Below are positions 10,162 through 21,030 of a stretch of DNA of 64,000 nucleotides, in pieces (position 1 is the stretch's first letter; the number at the start of each line of letters is the position of its first letter). The notes beneath the pieces are model-generated. The model saw nothing but the letters and a program-made list of their open reading frames with translations, was not told the DNA's origin and made no database searches. The stretch spans positions 310,001-374,000 of the forward strand of contig QYRS01000010.1 in NCBI GenBank assembly GCA_006503535.1, in the 5' to 3' direction. This DNA is from Arthrinium phaeospermum. Its lineage: Eukaryota > Ascomycota > Sordariomycetes > Amphisphaeriales > Apiosporaceae. The position numbers and the translations under genes are program-made.

Positions 10162-13100
10162 CTAGTAAACTTCCAGCACGTAACGGCCCTCCTCCTTGAG
10201 CCTGTCAATCTCCTTCTTCGAGTCCACCTTCTTGCCGCTGGCGCGGGCCTCGGTCTCAATCGCTTCCTGCAGGACCTCGGTCACGTCAGGCACAGGCCAC
10301 GTCGGGCCGCAAAGGTAGAACGAGCCCTCGTTGGTGATGTACGCCTTGACGATGTCGCTGATGGTTTGCCGCATCTTGTCCTGGATGTAGACCTTCTGCG
10401 GCTGGTCACGCGAGAAGGCAGCACCGAGCAGAGTGATGACGCCAGCATCGAGGTAGGCCTCCCACTCCTCACCATACAGATACTCCTCACGCTGGTGACG
10501 AGATCCGAGGTAGAGAAGAATCTCACCAATCTCCTTGCCCTGCGCCTTCTGCATGGCGCGGTACTGGATGAAGGCGCGGAACGGAGCCAGACCAGTTCCG
10601 AGACCGGCCATGATAAGCGGTGCGTCATCACGAGTGGGCAGCTTCATGACAGACGGCTTGACAGATGCGGTAATAGTGCTGCCAGCCGGAAGACGGCTCA
10701 AGTAACGAGTCGCCTGTCCATATCGGTCGCGTCCCTTGGTATCGACCCAGTTGACAACGACGATCATGAGCGCGACCACGCTGGGGTTAACCGCCTGCGC
10801 AGAAGCGATGGAGTATTCACGACGCTTGAGCGGGCCGACGAGGCGGACAAGGTCGGTGAAAGTGAGGCGGGCCGAACGGAACTCTTCCAAGAGATCAGCA
10901 TATGTCACGGTGTCGACCTCGGTGCGCTTCTTGAACTCCTCAGCGCCTTCCCCAGATCCAAGACCCTGCAGCTTCTTCTTCTCAACCTCATCGCTAGCGA
11001 AGTCGGCGAGAGATTCGTAGAAACGCTTAGGTGGCTTTCCGAAGATGTCGATGTTCTGCATCAATGACTGGAACACGGTGCGAGTCTCCATAACGTCACC
11101 ATCGCGTCCGGGGACCTGTACAAGCTCGTCGCCATTGAGACCGTACGATTCGATGAACTCCTGAACCAGTTCCGGATCGTTATCGGCATGAATACCGAGG
11201 GCCTCACCGATCTTGTAGGTAAGGCCGGAGTTGCCCAGGTCAAATTCAATGTGGAAGATGTTGCGGTCGTATGTCGAAGGAGTCAGTCTGCGGTTCTCCT
11301 TAACGGAGATGGTGTAAGTCTTGACCGTCTGCTCAGGTCGCAGGCTAATCTCGGTTCCGTAAGCCTCCTTGAACAGGAGACCCTTGGCAGCGGAGGTCCA
11401 GGTGCTGGTCTGAATGTCTTGTTCCACATCCTGCTTCTCGAAGGGGACAAAGCTGCTGGATTTCGCAGTAGCGGGCAGAGGGGCGGGCGCCTCGCTGGTG
11501 ATCTCGGCCCATGCCTCAGGGACGTCGAACTTGACAAGGCACTTGTCCAGAGCGTCGGTGCACTCTTGCAAAGCAACGGCGTTGCCCTCTTGGGTAGCCA
11601 ACTGCTTCAAGGTCTCAGGCTTGAGATCAGGACGGGCCACCCGGAGGAAGGCCAGGTCGACAAGCAGTCTGGCGACGTTCTTGTCACTCTCGAAGGCGGT
11701 CGAAGGAGCCGAGTCCAGAATATGAAGCTCGATACCTCGAGCTTGGACATCCTTACGAACAGCCTCCGGAACTCGCTTCTCGACATCCTCATCCTTGAAG
11801 TTCGGCAGCTTCAGCACCAGCTTGCCACCGGCCTTGACAGTCTGGGAAGTAGCGACCTCCTTGAGAAGCTTCTCGTCACCAACAAAGACAACGTCGGCCT
11901 CCTCGATGGCGTATGGGGCATCGATGGACTTCTTCGACGACCTCAAGTCGGTTCGAACAACGCCTCCCTGGACCAAGTTGTCATGGGTCTCATTGACAAA
12001 GACGTTGTTGCTGGACTCCCGGGAGAGCAAGTTGCCAACAACCATGGGTGCGTTCAAAGAGACGGAGTCATCCACATCCCAGAAGACGTACTGGGAAACG
12101 TTTTCCAGCTGAGGAAGCTGCGTCTTCTGCTGGGCCGGAGCATCTTTGCCAATCGCCTTGAGAATGGAAGCCGTGAAGGAAGAAGGGGTGAAAACGTCGG
12201 CGGCGGCATACTTGGCATCGATCACAGTAGGTGCGGATGCCCACTTGTCAGTGAAAGAGACCGAGGTGAATACATCCGAGTAGAGAGTAGACTGCACAGA
12301 GGCATCGGTGACAGCCGAGGCGTCGTGCACCTGGCCGAGGACGATGATACCGCTTGCTGAAGCAGGAAGAACCTTGAGGAAGGCTTCCTCAACGAAAGGT
12401 CGGTAGACTCGGACGCTCACCGCACCAATCTTGAAGCCCTTGTCCGAGAGATCCTGGACTACTTGCTTGGCCAGCTGGGACTCGACGCTGCCGAAAACCA
12501 CGACAACAGTCTCGGCCTCCTTGTGGCCGCTGTACTCGAAAAGCTCATAGTCGGTACCAAGTTCGCCATTGAACGAGTTCAGCAGCTCAGCAACCTTGCC
12601 GGCCGAGTCCAGGCGCTGGTTCAAGGCATCAGCTGCTGCCGCCACGGTGTTGTATACCGTGGAAACGCCGGTCTCGCTCAGGGCGTCGATGACGCGGATG
12701 GTCTCGCGGGAAGTGCGGACGCCATCGTAGATGTGAAGGGTAGGGATGACCTTGGCCATCAGCGTGGCGAACAGCGACATGTGCTGTGCCTCGTATGCGG
12801 AAGTGCTGGATACCAGACCAAGGCCAAGCTCCTCGGCCAGTTGCATGGCGGAACCATACTCGGGAACGAGCCCGCTGTTGCTGGAGTAATCTGCGGCAGC
12901 GATGTGGGCGACGAACGGGCTGGCAACTCCATACAACAGAGCCAGCTGGTCCAGAGACGAGCGCAGGTTACGCAGACTCAGGGATGGCGCCAACAGAGTC
13001 TGGGGGATGTGTCGCTTGCTCAAGTCAAAGTCTTTGGAGAAGATGTAGCCGAGGGCAAATGCGCCGGCGCCGGTACGGGTCTGGAGCGGCACCACACTGG

Positions 13101-13389
13101 TGTTGTAACCGTGGATGTTCTGATCGTTGTTCTTGCTCCAGCTCTTGACAGCCACATCGAGGTCGAAGGTCTCGGGCGAATAGGAGAAGATCTTGTCGGA
13201 AAGCTTGTATGCGATCTGCTGAACCAGCAGCTGGCTGGTCACATAGGTAGGGCCCGAGATCGAAGACAAGGCGACGGGCTGACCAAACGGCAGGCTGGAG
13301 GACTGCTTGATGAATTCGTTGCGGTCCATCTTGTCTGTCGTAGGGATGTGGTCGGCGGCAGCACCGCTCTCCTGCTGCTTCAACTGCAT
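10162..13389 (-). CDS. MET10: Sulfite reductase [NADPH] flavoprotein alpha subunit
   Basis: A single exon of 1,075 residues, near the usual fungal length. The first two thirds are a degenerate pyruvate:ferredoxin-oxidoreductase-like region (for example GPTYVTSQLLVQQIAYKL and LHIYDGVRTSRE). The C-terminal third is a ferredoxin-NADP reductase module: the FAD-binding RREYSIAS and the NADPH-binding GLGTGLAPFRAF, followed by LYLGSRHQREEYLY and the terminal LKEEGRYVLEVY. Known role: it passes electrons from NADPH via FAD to the hemoprotein beta subunit for the six-electron reduction of sulfite to sulfide in cytosolic sulfate assimilation. The first ATG is used here; a second in-frame Met at residue 21 (MDRNEF) is a possible alternative. 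It is intact and divergent from the nitrilase gene. Confidence 0.96.
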   Translation of the reverse strand: MQLKQQESGAAADHIPTTDKMDRNEFIKQSSSLPFGQPVALSSISGPTYVTSQLLVQQIAYKLSDKIFSYSPETFDLDVAVKSWSKNNDQNIHGYNTSVVPLQTRTGAGAFALGYIFSKDFDLSKRHIPQTLLAPSLSLRNLRSSLDQLALLYGVASPFVAHIAAADYSSNSGLVPEYGSAMQLAEELGLGLVSSTSAYEAQHMSLFATLMAKVIPTLHIYDGVRTSRETIRVIDALSETGVSTVYNTVAAAADALNQRLDSAGKVAELLNSFNGELGTDYELFEYSGHKEAETVVVVFGSVESQLAKQVVQDLSDKGFKIGAVSVRVYRPFVEEAFLKVLPASASGIIVLGQVHDASAVTDASVQSTLYSDVFTSVSFTDKWASAPTVIDAKYAAADVFTPSSFTASILKAIGKDAPAQQKTQLPQLENVSQYVFWDVDDSVSLNAPMVVGNLLSRESSNNVFVNETHDNLVQGGVVRTDLRSSKKSIDAPYAIEEADVVFVGDEKLLKEVATSQTVKAGGKLVLKLPNFKDEDVEKRVPEAVRKDVQARGIELHILDSAPSTAFESDKNVARLLVDLAFLRVARPDLKPETLKQLATQEGNAVALQECTDALDKCLVKFDVPEAWAEITSEAPAPLPATAKSSSFVPFEKQDVEQDIQTSTWTSAAKGLLFKEAYGTEISLRPEQTVKTYTISVKENRRLTPSTYDRNIFHIEFDLGNSGLTYKIGEALGIHADNDPELVQEFIESYGLNGDELVQVPGRDGDVMETRTVFQSLMQNIDIFGKPPKRFYESLADFASDEVEKKKLQGLGSGEGAEEFKKRTEVDTVTYADLLEEFRSARLTFTDLVRLVGPLKRREYSIASAQAVNPSVVALMIVVVNWVDTKGRDRYGQATRYLSRLPAGSTITASVKPSVMKLPTRDDAPLIMAGLGTGLAPFRAFIQYRAMQKAQGKEIGEILLYLGSRHQREEYLYGEEWEAYLDAGVITLLGAAFSRDQPQKVYIQDKMRQTISDIVKAYITNEGSFYLCGPTWPVPDVTEVLQEAIETEARASGKKVDSKKEIDRLKEEGRYVLEVY

Positions 13390-14621
13390 TCTGGCGTTTT
13401 CCGGGGAACTACTTTTTCAGGCAACGGCAAGAGGAAAAAAACACAACAAGACAAACGAAGGAATAGAAACACGGCAGAAGTATTTCCGGGAAACGTCTGG
13501 AGTGTTCGATCTTCAGACGGGCGCAAGTCTTGGGAGCGCAACCTTGAAGCGATACTTGAAACCTCGAGTATCGATGCGAAAGGAGAAGAGGAAGTTCACG
13601 GAGCCAGGAGCCAGGAGAAATAAGAGCAACTAAAACCTACCCATACAGAGTCACGGCCGAACGCGGCCACTCTTTTTACGACGGAGGGCGATTGCGCCAT
13701 CGCAAAACCCGGTGAATGGATGACATGCCATTTCTTCGTCGAGGGTCGAAAAGTTATTGTGGACAAATGGTGAATAACGCCGTCGCAAGTGCTCGAGAAG
13801 CAGAATCACGCAATTGGAGCTTAACCCAAAAGGGCCTGGTCCGGGGCAGTTTTGACGCTGACCAATGCACTTTTCAGGCCCGATCAGACCAGGGGTCCAT
13901 CAAATCTAGATAATCTGATGCACCGACTGCCGCTCGCGCCTGTGTACAACCTGTCAACCTGTACTGACTACTACGGACACAGAATACCTACATACCGACT
14001 TATCACCGTTGCAACGCATCGTTCAAGAGGAGGATTGTGATATCGCTAGGCCCAAGCTAGTTTCTCAACGGCGTGGAGACGAGAAAGGGGAAGGCAAACC
14101 ACCAAAAGAAAATGTTGGCTCGATTCCGTACAACACAAATTCAATTTGACGCCTTTGCTCAGCAAACAATGCATACATAAAGCAAGTCCGTCCATTGTTG
14201 GGTCAGGACCTAAAGCAACAAACAAAATAATAGAGATGCGAGTAAAGTGCCCGTCCCATATCCCATACATCCTGTTGCCAGGTCGTAAGGCGACCATTCC
14301 AGAATCGAGCCGGAGTCGCATGGTCCAGCAAAAAGTCTTGCGCTTCTCATGCCATTCAGCATTCAGGTTGACATGTACCTTTGGCATGCAAGTTACAGGG
14401 AAGGACGATCCCTCGCGGCTGCTCGGTACCGACAGCCGGGACAGCCGCACCCCGCGTCCCCATCCACTCGGGAGTCGGGACCCCACCAACCATTCCATAA
14501 TCTAGACCCCTCATTGCGCCATCTTACAATGGATATCATTTGAAATGGAGGCTTGACATATCGAACGCCAAGACTTGTGTAATATCACCGTCTCTTATAC
14601 ACTTTCAACCGCTTGCTCGTC
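13390..14621. other. Divergent promoter region MET10 / nitrilase
   Basis: About 1.2 kb separates the divergent starts of MET10 and the nitrilase-family gene. It contains only short shadow frames. It probably holds both promoters and 5' UTRs. No repeats, tRNA or conserved motif could be named with confidence. Confidence 0.6.
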
Positions 14622-15642
14622 ATGGCACCTGTATACAAAGTCGCACTTATCCAACTGCACCCTCAGGTATGCTGCGATGCCCAGAAGGAAGCCCGAGGCG
14701 TTCAGGAGCTTCGGGCCATCTGACGTCACCCAAGTCGCCGGAGTGAGTTTAGCGACGTATTGCTAACGTATCGCAAAGCCCGTCGCTCCCGCTGAGAACT
14801 TCGCCAAGGCGACAGCCTTCATCAAGGATGCGGCGAAGCAGGGCTGCCATCTAGCCGTGCTGCCAGAGTACCACTTGACCTCGTGGGTGCCCGATGAGCC
14901 CCAGTTCCGGCAGTCGTGCATAGAGTCCATGCAGTACTTAGACAAGTATCAGTCGCTGGCCAAGGAGCTTAGCATCTGCATCTTGCCCGGCACCATTGTA
15001 GAAGTGCACGAGGGCGACGACAGCAGCACGTCGAGCGAAGGCCCGTCGATGCTCAACGTGGCCTATTTCATCTCGTCTAACGGCGATGTCGTAGGCCGAT
15101 ACCAGAAGAAGAACCTCTGGCACCCGGAACGTCACCACTTGGTGTCATCGGCGCACGAGCCGCATGGGGCTTTTGACACGCCACTGGGTCGCGTAGGCAT
15201 GGTCGCGTGCTGGGACCTGGCTTTCCCCGAGGCGTTCCGGGAGCTCGTCTCCGACGGCGCCGAGATCATATGTGTGCCGTCGTTCTGGACCATGAAAGAC
15301 GTCAACGACGAGGGCTGGAACCTCAACAATAACGGCGAGGCCGAGTTTCTGAACAGCGCGGTTGTTACCCGCGCGTTCGAGAACACGTGCGCCGTCATCT
15401 TCGTCAATGCCGGCGGGCCCGCCGAGAAGGGGGAGAAGACCAACTTTGCCGGTCTCAGCCAGCTGGCCCTTCCGCATGTGGGCTCGGTTGGTAGGATGGG
15501 CCGCGCGGAGGGCATGAACATTGTTGAGCTGGATAAGGATGTTCTGCGAATTGCCGAGGAGAACTACAAGGTTCGAGAGGACATGAAGCGTGAGGGTTGG
15601 CATTATGCTTATACGCGCATCAGAGAGGGCGGCAAATTGTAG
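14622..15642 (+). CDS. Nitrilase-superfamily carbon-nitrogen hydrolase
   Basis: Exon 1 is 14622-14666 (MAPVYKVALIQLHPQ). A 112-bp intron with a TGCTAAC branch point at 14761 ends at 14778. Exon 2 runs to 15642, giving 302 residues. The Glu-Lys-Cys triad of the superfamily is present: Glu45 in VLPEYHLT, Lys125 or Lys126 in RYQKKNLWHPER, and Cys159 in VACWDLAFPE. Known chemistry: hydrolysis of a nitrile or amide through a cysteine thioester. The sequence is closer to the amidase/N-carbamoylase-like branches than to a recognised named enzyme, so the substrate is open. No targeting signal was seen. The gene is intact and shares its promoter region with MET10. Confidence 0.9.
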
Positions 15643-15963
15643 TTATCGCAATTAGGCCTTCGATTAATCCGTAAAATCCATGTACGATGATTCAAGGGAG
15701 GGAGCCGTATCAACTGCTCAATGTTTTAGTCGCGGTATGCGGGAAAGGCAGTCGCGTAGCCAGCCACCGCAGGGAATGAGTACGACTACGACGCCATGTC
15801 AATTGGCTCTTTCCCAAGAACATGCAAGAGGTAGCACCCACTTCTTGTCGGACGTCAACCTTACATCTCCACCATCTTCGTGTAGCGTGCTGCCTCTCAA
15901 AACAACTACACCTACATCCTCATCCGAATACCACATCTCAAGACAACAAGACCATATAACACC
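15643..15963. other. Intergenic
   Basis: The nitrilase 3' UTR and the promoter of the next gene. The sequence just before ATG 15964 (ATAACACC) fits a fungal start context. Nothing else was seen. Confidence 0.55.
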
Positions 15964-16830
15964 ATGGCGGATATCCCCACTGATGTCGTCGCTGCTCTGA
16001 CGACGGTCTTCACGCCGCCGCCCGGGTGCGCCAACCGCTACGCCGTCATGATTGCATCCCCTACACCAATTGGCGGCACCAGCACCAACGTGCCGAGCAG
16101 CGGCTGGATTGACCCGTCGTTCACCAAGTGCAATCCCCCACAGTACACGAACAACTATCCCACCTTCAGTCCGGGTGTGTGTCCGAAACAGATGAGCATC
16201 GTCTCCTCCTCATCAAGTGTTGACAAAGGCAAGACAAGATGGACCGGCGCCTGTTGTCAAAGGTGCGTGTACACTGCTTCACCCCGGCCGAAAATGGATT
16301 ACTGCCACAATTACTAACTCGCGTGACGCAGCGGCTTCTCCACGGCTGAGCTGGATCCCCAGTATATATGCACGTCGTCTGTCACCACGCCCATGCCCTT
16401 CTTGCTGGACCCGAACATCTCTACGGCCGATATCTACACCACGCTCTCTAACGTGTGGATCGAACACGACCAGGTGACGGTTCAGTGGGAGGAGAAGGAC
16501 CTCGCATTGTTTCCTTCCAGTGTCGCCGCTCACTATGCATCAATCATGGGCAAGCCCCAAGTACCCGAGCAGAACACCGGTACTGGAAATTCGGCTTCCC
16601 CCAGCGCGCCTATGTCTTCGCCATCCGGAGTACCGGTCACGCCGACATCCACGTCGCCACCGTCTACAAGTTTGGCGCCCTCAACGGGGCCCGATGTTTC
16701 GGCTACGCCGTCGGCGACACCAGCCGGTCCGCCATCCTCATCAGATCCCAGCCCCTTAGCAACTAGAACTGCATCGAGTAATGGGTCTGCTCGAGCCCGA
16801 CCGTTCAGGCTCCGAATGAAATGGGCATGA
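15964..16830 (+). CDS. Unknown Cys-containing protein with Ser/Thr/Pro-rich tail
   Basis: Exon 1 is 15964-16262 and exon 2 is 16332-16830, with a 69-bp intron (GTGCGT donor, ACTAAC branch region, CGCAG acceptor). The join yields TGACCQSGFSTAELD with phase kept, 265 residues in all. The N-terminal half has spaced cysteines (PPPGCANRY, FTKCNPP, PGVCPKQ, GACCQSGF), resembling ectodomains of fungal single-pass wall sensors. The second half is a long Ser/Thr/Pro-rich stretch, as in O-glycosylated stalks. However, no signal peptide precedes it and no membrane helix follows before the stop, so either the model misses an exon or the protein is a shortened relative. The function is unknown. Confidence 0.72.
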
Positions 16831-17211
16831 GCTTGCTGAGAGGGTTTACATTTGTCCTTATTGGGGTGATGGGTAGCTAGAACATCCTAAAGATTGTCAA
16901 AGCCAATGCAACTACATATTCTATACCAAGCTGTTTCACCAAGATCGTCTTGTGAATAAAGAAGCAGCTTAACCTATGCAGTCCAGGAAGCAGATTTTGT
17001 CTGGGAACAGTTACACCGTCACCTTTTCAATCAGATATCGTTGAACCAGACTATACGAAACCAGCCAAAGTGCAAAATACATGATGGACTACCTGCTACC
17101 TCAAAAAGAGACGATGTACGTTTGCTCGCCTCTTCTATACCGACCATCCCTTTCTGGATGCGGCATTACAAGTGCATTTCCTTTTCACTTACCTGGAAAT
17201 GGTGTAAGACC
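16831..17211. other. Intergenic
   Basis: A convergent 3'-3' spacer. No feature was recognised. Confidence 0.55.
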
Positions 17212-17676
17212 TCAACTGGATGAGGGCTTATTCTTCACGCAACTGGCTTCCTTCTCCTTGTCGAGTTCGTCAAAAGCCGCTTCTGCATCTCTCGTCAGAG
17301 CCGTGCAATCGTCACACTCCTCGAGGGTGGCGATGTGATCCATGACAACCTCCGGAGTAGGAGCTTTGCCTCTGCGCTTGCAGAACACGGGCTTGCGGGT
17401 GTGTGGCGACAGGCTCTTTCCGCAACGGACGGGCAGCTTGATCCAATGCCCGCAGGCCCAGTGCGCAAAGTACTGCCCGCAGAAGCAGGACCGATCCTGG
17501 TTGTTGTCGATGTTATCGTTGGCGCCTCGGTCTTCGGGGGTTTGCCAATACTTGAACTTTGTTCCCATCTGCCACTTGATGACCTTGTAGGGCTCGACTG
17601 TTTTCTCTGCCGCTGTTGTCCCGACGACGGCGGCTTTTGTGAGATCCGGTTGGTGCGAGGACCCAAGGAGAGACAT
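17212..17676 (-). CDS. Small Cys/His-rich protein (intact copy of a local pair)
   Basis: One exon, 154 residues. The middle holds a Cys/His cluster: CFCGQYFAHWACGHW, then RCGKSL, VFCKRR, and further on LEECDDCTAL, compatible with one or two zinc sites. The C-terminal part is acidic and helical. I do not know this family; it looks like one of the short zinc-binding hypothetical proteins expanded in filamentous fungi. A second, broken copy lies at 20177-20725 on the same strand with the same order CxCGxY, WACGH and EECxxC. The two copies flank the 18024-19399 gene. Confidence 0.75.
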   Translation of the reverse strand: MSLLGSSHQPDLTKAAVVGTTAAEKTVEPYKVIKWQMGTKFKYWQTPEDRGANDNIDNNQDRSCFCGQYFAHWACGHWIKLPVRCGKSLSPHTRKPVFCKRRGKAPTPEVVMDHIATLEECDDCTALTRDAEAAFDELDKEKEASCVKNKPSSS

Positions 17677-18023
17677 TATGCGTTGGTATAATTAATGGGA
17701 ATAGGTGAAATATAAGTAAATAGCCCAGGGATCTGATGTTTCGTCCATCAATAGGGGGTGGTAGTGGCGCTGAAAACTAAGTATCCGGCTCGCGTGTGAG
17801 GATTTTCTAAATTCTACGTTTAAATAAACCAGCCGCTGACAAAGAGACTTGAATGCTATTGTTTATCTGGCCCCTTTAACCCAGCATAAGGAGATCCCTC
17901 TTTAAAAGCCTTTGTACTAAGAAAACGGAGACTAAGAGACGTTACCACCGGTGACCATCATCAGAAGAAGAATAAGTATTGTCTAAGAATTATTTTAGGT
18001 TAGTTCACCATAGCACCCCTTGG
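17677..18023. other. Intergenic
   Basis: A short AT-richer spacer. It should hold the promoter of the small Cys-rich gene and the 3' UTR of the next gene. Nothing else was seen. Confidence 0.5.
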
Positions 18024-19399
18024 TCACTCAATACTGCTGATTATTGCGAGCAATGCAAGGATAACTGGAAAGAATCTTAGCTGACTTTCTGATGAAACTT
18101 CCGTTGGAGATGGATAGGTACTTACCTGAAGAAGAAGTCAGAATGAAGCTAGCAACTGTGAACGTGGTCTGCGGGTCTCCCCCAGCAATAGTCCAGCCCA
18201 GTCCAACCACACAAGAGCCAAGCCAGGGAATCATAGCCGCAGTGGCTATTCGGGTTGCATCCCAGCCCTCAACAAACTCTATGGCATGTCGCCTGTTCTT
18301 TTGGCGCAGATGAAATGCCCATTGAACCCATGCATCTTTGCTCCCGATCTTGTCCGGATTTCGATATGCGTACATCATCTCTTGCAGCACAAACTCGTCA
18401 AGTGGAATGACTGTCGGTCTGGTCGTTGGCGTATACTACGAACGACTTCCATCAGTATGTACATATGCATCCTCGCCACTGTCAAGGTTTCACTCACGGC
18501 AAGTACCCGGAACACTTTCAGTGTTTTCAGCGATAACCAACACCTGAGTCTTCCCTGAAGCTTAGTCTCGAAGACCCGCTTCATCTGGCCAAAAAGCTGA
18601 TCATCGGTATAGATAAGGGACGGGTTCGCTTTGATAGTCTCCTGGAAGCTCTCGTTATCTGGGTATCGAGAGCGCAGAGCGCATCGAATCTCTTGCCGGT
18701 GACATCCGTCGGCTTCGGATCGATAGCACAAAAGATTTAATGAGCAAGTAGGCTTGTTAATGTCGTAGACGTCAGGACTTGCGGCACGGGAATCTTTCAT
18801 TCCGGTATGTTGCGCGCCATTCAACGGACCGATATGGTCTGGCATTGTGGGATACTCATCTGTCTGAGGAGATTGTTTTTGTGAGTTCGGCTCCAGCAAT
18901 TCCCCAACAGGCCCAGGCGAAGAGTTTCCAGGGCCAGCGATGAACCGTTTCATTGGTGATGGATGGCTCGGCGTTGGCATAGGGGGTGACGACGTTCGCA
19001 GATCCCCAGCAAGACGTGGAGAAGCAGACGTTAGATTTCTTGCGTTGACGTCGTTTACCTGGTTTGGCGGCACCTTGGTGTTATGGTCAACAGTATTACG
19101 GTGGTCTACCAGGCCGGAGGGTGGCATCACAAAGGACTGTATCCGAGGGGGGTCCATTATCCTCTGAGGGGGCTTCCAAAGGGGAGCATTAGGCACATCC
19201 AGGATTCTATGGAATTAGCTACCTTCCAAATTGCGATCGTGGGTGACCTGGCTCACACTGGGGCTCCGGTTCTTGTGATCGCATGAGACCGACTCGCTTC
19301 CGAGCCCACGCCTATTTCGGATCTTTCACCAAGAGACATGGCTGACTCCGGAGCCTCGTTGTTGTTGGTGGCCTTTGCCTCCTCCCTGAACGCGAACAT
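18024..19399 (-). CDS. Unknown fungal protein with two C-terminal membrane helices, four exons
   Basis: Exons: 19399-19257, 19206-18498, 18435-18126 and 18064-18024, with introns of 50, 62 and 61 bp, all GT-AG and phase-consistent, 400 residues. The first half is a disordered Pro/Ser-rich region. The second half is a conserved-looking domain: RYPDNESFQETI, then SLKTLKVFRVLA joined to YTPTTRPTVIPLDEF, VLQEMMYAYRNPDK, and HAIEFVEGWDATRIA. Two hydrophobic helices follow, about MIPWLGSCVVGLGWTIAGG and TVASFILTS joined to VILALLAIIS, before the stop. I recall this architecture from multi-copy fungal hypothetical proteins but cannot name a function. The start could instead be the ATG at 19339 (MSLGERSE). 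No lesion is seen. Confidence 0.8.
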
Positions 19400-20176
19400 A
19401 CAAGTGATGGAGCGTTTGGACAAGTATTGGGGTCGGATATGTCGTATCGAGCTATGAAGGACAAGATTCGCATTTGTCAAAAATGTCGGATACAAGTGAC
19501 ATGCTCATTGCTGTAAAGTTCATTTGCACGTATGGTACTGGAACAAATCCCGTCGGAATTACAGTATTTCCCTGAGTTCCATTCTGCACAGTTTATCCAG
19601 ATGCACGTTCTAAATTCTTACTGCTCGAAGTAAGCCTTACCGAGTCGCCCGACGTTTTCGTACTGCATACAATACAACCTATCATATCCTTACTGCCAAG
19701 AAAGTGGCGCTATTATAAATCAGCCAAATGTGATATCCCACCCACCCTGACCTCCTTCCACATCATAGGTACGCTGAGCCACCTGCTTATATTGTTAGCA
19801 TGGTGACATTCTATGGCCGTTCAAAAACACTTATAACGTAGTTTGGTGCATGGAAACCCCATGGAAGTAAGGCAGACTCATATCCAGTAAGGGTAAAGGG
19901 CCTGAATGAGGTAGCTACGTCACTTGTTGTCGAATGGGAATACAAGTGATCTTACAGGCAGGTCACGACAGCAAATGAAACCTCATGGAAGAAGAATATC
20001 AGGCTGAGATTCTAAGCAATTACTTTCTATTCTCTGTTACACCCATTGGCACATCGATTTGGTTACATGAGGCTGCAAGGCTGCCATAGCCCCTCAGAGG
20101 CCTTACCTAGCACATAATACCTACTTCACCCGACTAGCCCCTCAAGACTATGTCTTCTCGTTGTCGAAGCAGAAAC
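19400..20176. other. Intergenic
   Basis: About 0.8 kb holding the promoter of the four-exon gene. A minus-strand open frame at its right end only extends that gene upstream without a better start. Nothing else was recognised. Confidence 0.5.
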
Positions 20177-20725
20177 CTACGTTCTTTTGTCATGACTTAC
20201 CACTTTTTCCTCATTGGCAGACTCGTGCCCCTGAGGGAGACTTTCAGCTTCCTGCTGCCGCTTCTCTTCATCGATTTGCCGGAAAGCCTCTTCTGCATCC
20301 CGCCAGAAGGCCTCTTCCTCATCTAGTTCCAGGAAAGCCTGTGCTGCGTCCTCGTCGAAGGCCGTGCAGTTGGGGCACTCCTCCACGCTGACGAGATTGT
20401 CAATAATGATGTCCTTCATTGGGCTCTGGCACTGTACTGGCTTACCCCGGACGTTCGACGAAAAGGTCTGCTTACAGCAGATGAAGCGCGGAGCGGTGTA
20501 ATGCCCACAAGCCTACTTGGCGTAGTACCGCCCACAGTAACAAGGATTCCGGCCATTACCCAATACGGTATGCTCGTGTTTGAACTGGGTTTGGAACAAG
20601 CCATGGATGAATCCATAGGCCTTGACCACGGGCTCGGCCCCTGCCCCAACAACTATGCACTTACTGACATCTGGGGTAGAGGTCGGGGAGACCTGTTTTC
20701 CGTTGTTGCGATGTAAGAACGGCAT
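20177..20725 (-). pseudogene. Broken second copy of the small Cys-rich gene
   Basis: Reading from 20725, the frame gives MPFLHRNNGKQ and then NPCYCGRYYAK, hits TAG at 20515-20513, and continues in the same frame as ACGHYTAPRFICC, later VEECPNCTAFDEDAAQAF, to the stop at 20177. The intact copy at 17212-17676 has Trp at the stop position (AHWACGH). So one TGG to TAG change, a CpA to TpA transition on the plus strand, separates this copy from an open gene. The two copies are strongly diverged elsewhere, so the duplication is not recent. It is also possible that a stop-free allele exists in other strains. Confidence 0.8.
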
Positions 20726-21030
20726 TGCGAATGTAAATGGTATGGATAGTTTGTATTAGCGTTTGTAATACTGGTGACTGCTATTACAATCTCGAGCCAG
20801 GTAACATAAGAGTGTGAATAATGTTAATTTATATAATATAAGTAAGAAAAAGTGATATAACAAACCATTATACCACGTCAATCTGGATTTCCCCATTTCC
20901 GTTTCTGTTATTGGACCTGAGCAGCGCGCTGCTTTAAGGGAGCTCATGACAAAGCCGGCTGAGCGAACCTGAGCTGAGCCTAAGTCCCCTGAGCAGCTTT
21001 CCGAAATCGGACAAGATTTTCTGGCGTCCA
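20726..21030. other. Intergenic, edge of the gene-rich compartment
   Basis: The last stretch of normal composition before the AT-rich compartment. AT content rises in patches from about 20.8 kb. No gene was recognised. Confidence 0.5.

Noticed and set aside
11188..13623. Long plus-strand open frames opposite MET10
   Set aside because: They are antisense shadows of a highly conserved GC-rich coding exon, with low-complexity translations.
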